From positions 1,922,001 to 1,986,000 of the forward strand of contig OY969912.1 of assembly GCA_963704505.1 (NCBI GenBank): 64,000 nt of DNA, given 5' to 3'. Positions 18,478 to 25,076 of this stretch are shown here, one piece after another. The translations under genes and the position numbers were made by a program. Within the stretch, counting starts at the first letter, position 1. Each line of letters opens with the position of its first letter. The stretch is from VRUE01 sp963704505 (GTDB lineage Bacteria; Actinomycetota; Thermoleophilia; Solirubrobacterales; 70-9). The notes beneath the pieces were generated by a model, which saw nothing but the letters and a program-made list of their open reading frames with translations, was not told the origin of the DNA and did no database searches.

Positions 18478-19880
18478 ACGAGGCCATCGTCGTCGGCTCG
18501 GGCCCCAACGGCCTGGCCTGCGCGGCGACCCTCGCGTCCCGCGGCGTGCGGGTGACGGTGCTCGAGGCGGAGGCGGAGATCGGCGGCGGCACGCGCTCGG
18601 CCGAGCTCACCGTCCCCGGCCTGATCCACGATGTCTGCTCGGCGAGCCATCCGCTCGCGGTCGCCTCGCCGGCGCTGCTCGCCCTCGACCTCGAGCGCCA
18701 CGGCCTCGAGTGGGCCTTCGCCGAGGTCGACCTGGTGCACCCGCTCGACGGCGAGGCGCCCGCCGTCATGGTCCGCTCGCTCGAGGAGACGGCCGCCGGG
18801 CTGGGCGAGGCCGGGCCGGCCTGGAAGCGGATGTTCGGCGGCCCCTCGCGCTCCTTCGACCGGCTCTGCGAGGACATCCTCCGCCCGGTCGTCAGGGTGC
18901 CGAAGCACCCGCTGCTCCTCACCCGCTTCGGGCTGCGGGCGCTGGCCCCGGCCTCGATGCTGGCCCGCGCCCTGCCGAGCGGCGCGGCGCGGGCGCTCTT
19001 CGGCGGCGTCGCCGCGCATGGCTTCTCGCCCTTCGGGCAGCCGTTCAGCTCCGCCCCCGGGCTGGCGCTGATCTGCGCCTGCCACCGCTTCGGCTGGCCG
19101 GTGGCGAAGGGCGGCAGCGGCGCGATCGCCGCCGCCCTGGCCGCGGTCGTGCTCGAGGCGGGGGGGACGATCGAGACCGGGCGGCGGGTCGCCTCGCTCG
19201 CCGAGCTACCCGAGGCCGACGCGGTCTTCCTCGACCTGGCGCCCTCCGGCGTCGCCGCGATCGCCGACGGCCGCCTGCCCGACCGGGTCGAGCGCGCCTA
19301 TCGCCGCTACCGGCATGGCCCCGGCGCCTTCAAGCTCGACCTCGCGGTCGAGGGTGGGGTGCCCTGGCGCGACGAGGTCGCCCGCCGGGCGGGCACAGTG
19401 CACGTCGGCGGCTCCTTCGAGGAGATCGCCGAGACCGAGCGCCAAGTCAATCGCGGCCGCATGCCTGAGCGCCCCTTCGTTCTCGTCGGCCAGCAGTACC
19501 TGGCCGATCCCTCGCGCTCGCGCGGGGATGTCCACCCGGTCTGGGCCTACGCCCACGTGCCGAGCGGCTACAGGGGCGACGCGAGCGAGGCGATCCTCGA
19601 CCAGCTCGAGCGCTTCGCCCCCGGGGTGCGCGAGCGGGTGCTGGGAAGCTGGACCCGCTCGACCGCCGAATTCGCCGCCCACAACGCCAACTACGTCGGC
19701 GGCGACATCGTCACCGGCGCCAACACCCCGGTGCAGACGGTGCTGCGCCCGAGGGTCGCCGCCGACCCCTACGCGACCGGCATCGACGGCGTCTACATCT
19801 GCTCGGCGGCGACACCGCCCGGCGCCGGCGCCCACGGCATGGGCGGCTACAACGCGGCCCTGAGCGCGCTCTCCGCGTAA
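18474..19880 (+). CDS. FAD-dependent phytoene desaturase/carotenoid isomerase-like oxidoreductase
   Basis: This 468-residue flavoprotein has the N-terminal FAD motif IVVGSGPNGLACAATLASRG followed by VTVLEAEAEIGGGTRS, the pattern of phytoene desaturase/CrtI-type and pyridine nucleotide-disulfide oxidoreductase domain-containing 2 (PYROXD2) proteins. The C-terminal FAD block is GIDGVYICSAATPPGAGAHGM. The substrate is unknown; no carotenoid synthesis genes (crtB, crtE) are nearby, so it may be one of the many CrtI-like enzymes of other function. The ATG overlaps the stop of the DUF3556 gene by four bases. A strong hairpin 22 bp downstream of the stop probably ends the transcript. Confidence 0.8.
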   Translation: MNEAIVVGSGPNGLACAATLASRGVRVTVLEAEAEIGGGTRSAELTVPGLIHDVCSASHPLAVASPALLALDLERHGLEWAFAEVDLVHPLDGEAPAVMVRSLEETAAGLGEAGPAWKRMFGGPSRSFDRLCEDILRPVVRVPKHPLLLTRFGLRALAPASMLARALPSGAARALFGGVAAHGFSPFGQPFSSAPGLALICACHRFGWPVAKGGSGAIAAALAAVVLEAGGTIETGRRVASLAELPEADAVFLDLAPSGVAAIADGRLPDRVERAYRRYRHGPGAFKLDLAVEGGVPWRDEVARRAGTVHVGGSFEEIAETERQVNRGRMPERPFVLVGQQYLADPSRSRGDVHPVWAYAHVPSGYRGDASEAILDQLERFAPGVRERVLGSWTRSTAEFAAHNANYVGGDIVTGANTPVQTVLRPRVAADPYATGIDGVYICSAATPPGAGAHGMGGYNAALSALSA

Positions 19881-19901
19881 CGGCCCGCGGGCCCGCGGGC
19901 A

Positions 19902-19942
19902 TTTGGCGCCTTTTTCGCCTATGGAGCGAAAAAGGCGCCAAA
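19902..19942. terminator. Perfect 17-bp stem hairpin, terminator-like
   Basis: TTTGGCGCCTTTTTCGC at 19902-19918 pairs perfectly with its complement at 19926-19942 across a 7-nt loop. The stem carries T5/A5 runs internally rather than a trailing T tract. It lies 21 bp after the stop of the oxidoreductase gene and 99 bp before the TPR gene. Being symmetric it could act in both directions. The stretch just before it is a GC-only repeat (GGCCCGCGGGCCCGCGGGC). Confidence 0.7.
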
Positions 19943-20041
19943 CCGGGGCAGGTGCCGCTGCATGAGTGCGGCCGTTCGCCCTCGCGGCCGGGCAGCGGCG
20001 GCCTCTCCGGCCGAAGTGCGGCGCCTCCTACACTTCGTTAC

Positions 20042-20413
20042 ATGACCGCCGACTCGCAGTCCGAATCGACCTTCACCCTCTACAGGCGCGGGATCGAGCT
20101 GCTCGCGGACGAGGATTTCGAGCAGGCGACGGTGCCGCTCGAGCAGGCCGCCCGCCGGGCGCCCGAGAAGGCGTCGGTGCGTGAGGCGCTCGGCCGCGCC
20201 TACTTCCGTCTCGGTCGCTTCGCCGCCGCCGCGGTCGAGTTCGACGCGGTTGTCGAGGCCCACCAGGTCAACGACTACGCGCACTTCTGCCTGGGCAGGG
20301 CCCTTTCGAAGACCGGCGAGACGGAGCGCGCCCGCCACCACCTGGCGATCGCCTCCAACCTGCAGCCCGAACGCGGCGACTACCGCTTCTACCGGGACCA
20401 GCTCAGCGTCTGA
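20042..20413 (+). CDS. Tetratricopeptide repeat protein
   Basis: This 123-residue protein is made almost wholly of TPR-like helix pairs: LYRRGIELLADEDFEQATVPLEQAARRAP, VREALGRAYFRLGRFAAAAVEFDAVVEAH and AHFCLGRALSKTGETERARHHLAIASNLQP, about three repeats. Such short TPR proteins are protein-protein adaptors. The ATG at 20042 is chosen because the repeats start soon after and the preceding part of the frame crosses the hairpin region. It is convergent with the serine protease gene, with 25 bp between stops. Confidence 0.75.
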   Translation: MTADSQSESTFTLYRRGIELLADEDFEQATVPLEQAARRAPEKASVREALGRAYFRLGRFAAAAVEFDAVVEAHQVNDYAHFCLGRALSKTGETERARHHLAIASNLQPERGDYRFYRDQLSV

Positions 20414-20438
20414 GCGGCGGGCCGGCGCCCGCCTCGAA

Positions 20439-21419
20439 CTAGAAGCCCTTGACCAGCGCGCCGACGTTGCGGGCGCTGAAGTAGGGGCCGAAGGTGTGGA
20501 CGTTGTCGCGGGTGCGGCCGTAGCTGGTCAGCCCGTTGATTTCGGTCCCTTCGGAGATCAGCCAGCCGCCGCCGCTCGCGCCGGGCAGCCAGTGGCAGCG
20601 GATCTTCAGCGTCGGCGGCCCGGGGATCGCGTAGGTGAGCGCGTCGTCGCCGACCGAGGGCGAGTCGCACTGCTGCAGGCGGTTCACTTCACCGGGGTAG
20701 CCGAAGGTCTCGAAGGTCTCCTTGCGGCTGCGGTCGAGGGCGATCGTGGCGCCGCCGCCGACCGCGTCGGCGACGTTCACCGTGCCCTCGATCGGCGTGG
20801 TCAGCGCGGCGCCGATGTCGAAGTTCGGGCTGCCCTGCTTGACCCAGGCCTTGGGGGCGAAGACGTCGGCGCGGTGGGCGACGTAGGCGCCATAGGGGGC
20901 GGTCCCGTCGGTGTAGGCGGGGACGAACTCGAGGAAGCGAGACCAGGCGTTGGAGCGCTTGCGCCCGCGCGGGCCGGTGTTGACGCAGTGGCCCGCGGTG
21001 AGGACGAGCTGGCGCGAGGCGCTGTTGATCGCCGTCCCCGAGCAGTACCCGCTCCTGCCGCCCTGGCGGATGAAGATGCGGCCGTTGACGGTGAACGGCG
21101 CGACTGTCGCGTCGCCGACGGCGACGAAGCTGGCCTGCGCGAGCGGGTTCTGGCGCGGCGAGCCGTCGAGTGGTTCGGCGTCCCGCATCCGCTGCGGCGT
21201 CCAGTAGGCGGCGACGCGGGCTATTTCCGCCGCCGCCGAGCTCGCCGAGGCGCCGGCGCTCGGCGGATGAAGGCGGGCGGAGAGGCCGCCGCCGGCCGCT
21301 CCCGAGCGCGCGGCAGCAGAAGCGCCGGCAGTAATTGCAAGCGCCGCGCAGGCGATCAGGGCCAGCGCCGCGAGCGTCCCCCAAACGCCCGCCGGTCCCC
21401 TTAGCGGGCGGAAATCCAT
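20439..21419 (-). CDS. Secreted trypsin-like serine protease
   Basis: This 326-residue exported protease has a signal peptide (VWGTLAALALIACAALAITAGASA, about residues 12-36), an Ala/Ser-rich propeptide-like stretch to about residue 75, then the S1 domain. The catalytic triad is visible: His in VLTAGHC (about 143), Asp in NFDIGAALT (about 201) and Ser in PGASGGGWL (about 283). YCSGTAI before the His block is the usual S1 lead-in. Three Cys (in SGYCSG, AGHC and IRCHW) could form disulfides. The substrate is unknown. The gene ends 25 bp from the TPR gene. Confidence 0.85.
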   Translation of the reverse strand: MDFRPLRGPAGVWGTLAALALIACAALAITAGASAAARSGAAGGGLSARLHPPSAGASASSAAAEIARVAAYWTPQRMRDAEPLDGSPRQNPLAQASFVAVGDATVAPFTVNGRIFIRQGGRSGYCSGTAINSASRQLVLTAGHCVNTGPRGRKRSNAWSRFLEFVPAYTDGTAPYGAYVAHRADVFAPKAWVKQGSPNFDIGAALTTPIEGTVNVADAVGGGATIALDRSRKETFETFGYPGEVNRLQQCDSPSVGDDALTYAIPGPPTLKIRCHWLPGASGGGWLISEGTEINGLTSYGRTRDNVHTFGPYFSARNVGALVKGF

Positions 21420-21461
21420 CGCCTCCAGGATAGAGGGGCAGACGCCTCGGGCAGGGCCGAT

Positions 21462-22154
21462 TCAGATGACGAGAGGGATCACGCAGCGGTAGTGCTTGGT
21501 GGCGGTTGCGGTCGCGAACGACACGGTTCCGGTCGAGCCAACAACAACAACGGCGTAAACGCCTGGACCCGAAACAACCGGAATGTCCCCCGACCACTCG
21601 TCACCTGGGTCGAGTTTCACCCCGTCGACCTGGGAGAAGGCGGCGAGCTGCAGCGCCTCGGGGAGCGCCCCGCCCTGGGTCGCGCAGGCCGAGGCGGCCA
21701 CCGGGGCGCTTGCCGCCGCTTCGCTCGCCGAGCTCTGCCAGCAGGCGCCGGCGAAGGGGACGGTGCCGCTCCTGCAGCCGGCGCCGTGGCCGTTGACCGT
21801 GTCGGCGTCGATCGCGTTGACGGCATTGGCCGCGGTCTGCGCGTCGATCGCGGTGAGCGCCGTGCCGGCCGAGTCGGCGTAGTCCGCGCTCGGCACCTGG
21901 GCGAGGCTGCGCTCGTCGATCTGGGCCCCGGTGATCGGGCCCCCGGCGACGGCCGGCGCGGTGAGCACACCGGCCTTGAGGCGGTCGGCGCCGACCGAGT
22001 GCGGCTTGAGCCGGTTGCCCGGCAGCGAGCGCACCCGGATCGAGCTGCCGTTGATCCTGCCGGCGGCGTAGACGGTGCCGCCGAGGGCGGCGAAGAGGGC
22101 GAGCAGCGCGACGATCATCGCCGGGCTGCGTCGCCTGTATCCCTGCCAACTCAT
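21462..22154 (-). CDS. Exported low-complexity protein of actinobacterial type, function unknown
   Basis: This 230-residue protein has a signal anchor or signal peptide near the N-terminus (PAMIVALLALFAALGGTVYAA). After it comes the pattern INGSSIRVRSLPGNRLKPHSVGADRLKAG, seen in many Thermoleophilia secreted proteins with 'x-N-S-I-G-T-x-Q-L-x-x-x-S-V' repeats. An Ala/Asp-rich stretch follows (TAIDAQTAANAVNAIDADTVNG), then a C-terminal beta-rich domain with two Cys in GAGCRSG and GACWQS and a closing strand pair. Likely a surface or wall-associated protein. It is divergent from the cobalamin riboswitch operon. Confidence 0.65.
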   Translation of the reverse strand: MSWQGYRRRSPAMIVALLALFAALGGTVYAAGRINGSSIRVRSLPGNRLKPHSVGADRLKAGVLTAPAVAGGPITGAQIDERSLAQVPSADYADSAGTALTAIDAQTAANAVNAIDADTVNGHGAGCRSGTVPFAGACWQSSASEAAASAPVAASACATQGGALPEALQLAAFSQVDGVKLDPGDEWSGDIPVVSGPGVYAVVVVGSTGTVSFATATATKHYRCVIPLVI

Positions 22155-22289
22155 ATCTGCCTCCGATGCACGTCGTGGGTGGGCGGATCGGCGACGGTAG
22201 GGATGACCGGTGGGCGCGCCAATACCGGTGGACTTACCTCCAGCAAGTGGGGAAGCGGCTGTTTCCGGATCTGCGGATAGACTCGCTCG

Positions 22290-22475
22290 CGTAAATACGG
22301 TCGGTGGTCAAGGGAAGTCCGGTGCGAAGCCGGCGCGGTCCCGCCACTGTGACCGGGCATAAGGAAGCCGCAGGCGCTTCGCGCGCCGGCCACTGAGACA
22401 GCCTTCGGCGTCTCGGGAAGGCGTGGCCCCACCTCAGGCCCGGGAGCCAGGAGACCTGTCCCCGGCCAGCCATGA
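22290..22475 (+). promoter_or_regulatory. Cobalamin (adenosylcobalamin-type) riboswitch
   Basis: The conserved core of the cobalamin riboswitch is present in order: AAGGGAAGTCCGGTGCGAAG at 22310-22329, then GCGCGGTCCCGCCACTGTGA at 22334-22353, an expanded central arm, and the B12 box GCCAGGAGACCTG at 22446-22458. All helices can form. When cobalamin binds, such switches turn off the downstream gene, by blocking either translation or transcription. The first coding start is 43 nt beyond the B12 box behind GGAAGGGGAGG, so translational control is plausible. The whole ECF operon to 28616 reads from here. Confidence 0.96.
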
Positions 22476-22501
22476 CAACCCTCGAGGAAGGGGAGGCTTA
22501 A

Positions 22502-23245
22502 ATGCCCCGATTCATCCCATCCAGGCTGGCTGCCGTGTGCGGCCTGGCCCTTATTCTGGCCCTGGCGGCCGCCACCGCGGCGACCGCGAAGAAGGTCGAA
22601 GCGAGCCTGCGCGTGGTCGGCAGCGGCGGCAAGGTGCTCGCCGACACCGGCCTGAAAACCGGCCCGACCAAGGTCCCGACCAGCAGCAAGGCGACTTGCT
22701 TCGGCAAGGGGACCGGCGGCAGCGGCAAGAAGTACGCGACCGGCGGCCCGACCGCGCTCGGCCTGCTGAGCCAGGCGGCGAGCTCGACCAAGTCGCTGAA
22801 GCCGCTGCTGATCACCGATGCGTTCGTCGACGAATTCGGGCTGGGGATTTGCGGCGTGGGCGGCTCGTCCTCGACCAGCAAGCTCTCCTGGTACCTGAAG
22901 GTCAACCACAAGAACCCGAACAAGGGCGGCGAAAAAGTCAAGCTGAAGGCGGGCGACGAAGTGCTCTGGGCGCTGGCGTCGTTCCCTTACCCGAACGAGC
23001 TCTCGTTGGAAGCGCCGGAAACGGCGACAGCGGGAGTTCCATTCGGCGTAACCGTCTACTCCTACGACGACAAAGGCAAGCGCAAGCCGGCGGTCGGCGC
23101 GACCGTGATCGGCGCCACGGCGCCGACCGGCTCGGACGGCAAGACCACGGTCACGGTGCCGTCGCCGACCCTGCTGCGCGCCACCCACGGCAAGGAACTC
23201 CCCTCCAACGGCGTCGGCGTCTGCGTCGCCGGGGTGTGCCCCTGA
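22502..23245 (+). CDS. Secreted DUF4430 protein, putative cobalamin-binding beta-domain
   Basis: This 247-residue exported protein is the first gene under the cobalamin riboswitch. A signal peptide (LAAVCGLALILALAAATAATA) ends near residue 29. Residues about 32-150 fit DUF4430, the domain type of the transcobalamin/intrinsic-factor C-terminal beta-domain: PTALGLLSQAA (helix), LITDAFVDEFGLGI, then LSWYLKVNHKNPNKGG and VKLKAGDEVLWAL, the strand pair with the Trp-Tyr and 'GDEVLW' pattern. Residues about 155-247 are a separate Ig/carboxypeptidase-regulatory-like domain (SLEAPETATAGVPFGVTVYS) whose Cys pair near the end (GVCVAGVCP) may form a disulfide. The expected role is capture of cobalamin or another corrinoid outside the membrane; that is inference from the riboswitch and family. 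Confidence 0.8.
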   Translation: MPRFIPSRLAAVCGLALILALAAATAATAKKVEASLRVVGSGGKVLADTGLKTGPTKVPTSSKATCFGKGTGGSGKKYATGGPTALGLLSQAASSTKSLKPLLITDAFVDEFGLGICGVGGSSSTSKLSWYLKVNHKNPNKGGEKVKLKAGDEVLWALASFPYPNELSLEAPETATAGVPFGVTVYSYDDKGKRKPAVGATVIGATAPTGSDGKTTVTVPSPTLLRATHGKELPSNGVGVCVAGVCP

Positions 23246-23254
23246 GGGAGCTCC

Positions 23255-24202
23255 ATGAGGAGTAGCCGTTTCACGGCGGTCGCGATCGCGCTGCTTTTGC
23301 CGGCGGCGCTCGCGGCCGCCGGCTGCGGCCTCGGGCCGGGAGCGACGACGGGCGCCGCGAGCCTCACGGTGACCCGCGACTTCGGCGCCAAGCAGGTGGT
23401 TGACACCACCAGCGGGGCGGTCGACGAATCCGACACCGTGATGCGCGTGCTCGAAGGGGGCGCCGACATCGAGACCCGCTACGGCGGCGGCTTCGTGCAG
23501 GCGATCGACGGCCTCGAAGCCGACGAGGGGGGCGCGGCCGGACCGTCGGACTGGTTCTTCTTCGTCAACGGGGTCGAGTCGCCGGTCGGCGCGGCGGACT
23601 TCCGCCTCAAGGGCGGTGAGGCGATCTGGTGGGACTACCGGAACTGGTCTGCCGCCAGCAGGGTGCCCGCGGTCGTCGGCTCCTGGCCCGAGCCGTTCGT
23701 CGACGGCTACGAAGGCAAGGGCCTGCCGGTGCAGGTCGAATGCGAGGGGGCGCCGCCGAGCGCCTGCGCGACGGTCTCCGAAAGGATCGGCTCGGAAGGC
23801 GCCTCGGTGAGGAAGAACTCGGGAGTGGACGTCTCGGGCGGGGCCGGCGGCACGATCCGCGTCCTGGTTGGCCCCTGGGCGCAGGTCCGGCGCGATCCCG
23901 CCGCCGCGCAGATCGACAAGGGGCCGCAGACGAGCGGCGTGTACGCCAAGTTCGAAGGACAGGGGAACCGCCTCGGCCTGGTCGCCCTCGGTGAAGACGG
24001 CGGGACGGCCCGCCGTCTCGGCCCCGCCGCCGGCCTGGTCGCCGCCACCCGCCGCTACGAAGACGCGCCGGTCTGGGTGGTGACGGGGGCCGGGGCCGAG
24101 GGCGTCGAAGCCGCCGCCGCCCTGCTCGACACCGCCGACCTTCGCGACCGCTACGCGGTGGCGAGCGTCGCCGGCGAAACGGTCCCGCTGCCTTCGAGAT
24201 GA
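23255..24202 (+). CDS. DUF4430 lipoprotein, putative corrinoid-binding component
   Basis: This 315-residue lipoprotein has a signal peptide ending LPAALAAAGCG with lipobox Cys near residue 24, so the mature protein is tethered to the outer face of the membrane. Residues about 35-130 match DUF4430 well: VDESDTVMRVLEGGADIETRYGGGFVQAIDG (the 'T-V-x-x-x-L' helix and 'G-F-V' strand), then DWFFFVNGVESPVGAAD and GEAIWWDYRNW. The remaining 180 residues form another domain of unknown type with two Cys (VECEGAPPSACATV). It starts 10 bp after the first DUF4430 gene, so the operon makes one free and one membrane-anchored version. Confidence 0.8.
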   Translation: MRSSRFTAVAIALLLPAALAAAGCGLGPGATTGAASLTVTRDFGAKQVVDTTSGAVDESDTVMRVLEGGADIETRYGGGFVQAIDGLEADEGGAAGPSDWFFFVNGVESPVGAADFRLKGGEAIWWDYRNWSAASRVPAVVGSWPEPFVDGYEGKGLPVQVECEGAPPSACATVSERIGSEGASVRKNSGVDVSGGAGGTIRVLVGPWAQVRRDPAAAQIDKGPQTSGVYAKFEGQGNRLGLVALGEDGGTARRLGPAAGLVAATRRYEDAPVWVVTGAGAEGVEAAAALLDTADLRDRYAVASVAGETVPLPSR

Positions 24203-24212
24203 GGTCCCCGCG

Positions 24213-25076
24213 ATGAGATCCCCGTTCGCCTACGTGCCGCGCCGCGCGCCGCTGCAGTCGGCCTCGCCCGGCGCCGCGGTCACCTACCTGGGGGCGCTGG
24301 CGACGGTTGCCTTCGCCTTCTCCAGCCCGCTGGTCCTGGCCGCCGCCGGCTTCGCGATCGTGCTCGCCGGGATGCTGGCGGGAGCCCGGCGAGCGGTGCG
24401 CTCGGCGGTTCGCATGGGGCTGGGGCTGGCGGTGCTGATCGTCGTCGTCAACGCGCTCCTCGTCCACCGCGGCGACACCGTCCTCGCCCGGCTCGGCGAC
24501 TGGCCGCTGCTCGGTCCCGTCGACGTCACCGCCGAGGCGATCGCGGAAGGGCTGGTGCTCGGCCTGCGCGCGGCGGTGGTGATCGTCGTCTTCGCCGTCT
24601 ACTCGGCCTGCGTCGACCCTGATCGGGTACTGAGGGCGCTGCGCCCGATCGCCGGTCGCTCGGCGCTGACGGCGACGCTCGTTTCGCGCCTGGTCCCGGT
24701 CACCGCGGCCGACGCGAGTCGCCTGCGCGATGCGGCCCGTCTGCGCGGCCCGGGCGCCGCCGAGGTAGGCCTGGCGCCGCTCTCGCGCCGCCTCCTCGCC
24801 GGGTCGCTCGACCGTGCCGTCGACGTCGCCGCGACCCTCGAGCTACGCGGCTACGGCCTCGGCTCCCCGCGCTCCCGGACCCCGGAGCGGCGCTCGCGCT
24901 TCGACCGCCGCTTCTTCGCGGTCGGGCTCGGGCTGTTGGCCCTGGTCGCCGCCGGCCTGAGCGCCGGTGTCGGCGACTTCCACGCCTATCCCTCGATCGA
25001 GGTCGGGGCCGACGCGACGACGGTGGCCCTCGCCGTCCTCGTCGCCCTCTCCGGACTGGCGCCGCGCCGTGGCTGA
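24213..25076 (+). CDS. ECF transporter transmembrane component EcfT
   Basis: This 287-residue membrane protein is the EcfT scaffold of an energy-coupling-factor importer. It has hydrophobic helices near residues 28-65, 72-87, 110-128 and 238-285, and the two coupling-helix signatures in which an Arg-Gly contacts each ATPase: DAARLRGPG at about residue 176 and ATLELRGYG at about residue 211. EcfT joins the S-component to the two EcfA ATPases. It is read with the next gene through an 8-nt overlap. The stretch before its ATG repeats the motif ATGAGGTCCCCGCG / ATGAGATCCCCG in tandem, of which only the second is in frame. Confidence 0.9.
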   Translation: MRSPFAYVPRRAPLQSASPGAAVTYLGALATVAFAFSSPLVLAAAGFAIVLAGMLAGARRAVRSAVRMGLGLAVLIVVVNALLVHRGDTVLARLGDWPLLGPVDVTAEAIAEGLVLGLRAAVVIVVFAVYSACVDPDRVLRALRPIAGRSALTATLVSRLVPVTAADASRLRDAARLRGPGAAEVGLAPLSRRLLAGSLDRAVDVAATLELRGYGLGSPRSRTPERRSRFDRRFFAVGLGLLALVAAGLSAGVGDFHAYPSIEVGADATTVALAVLVALSGLAPRRG

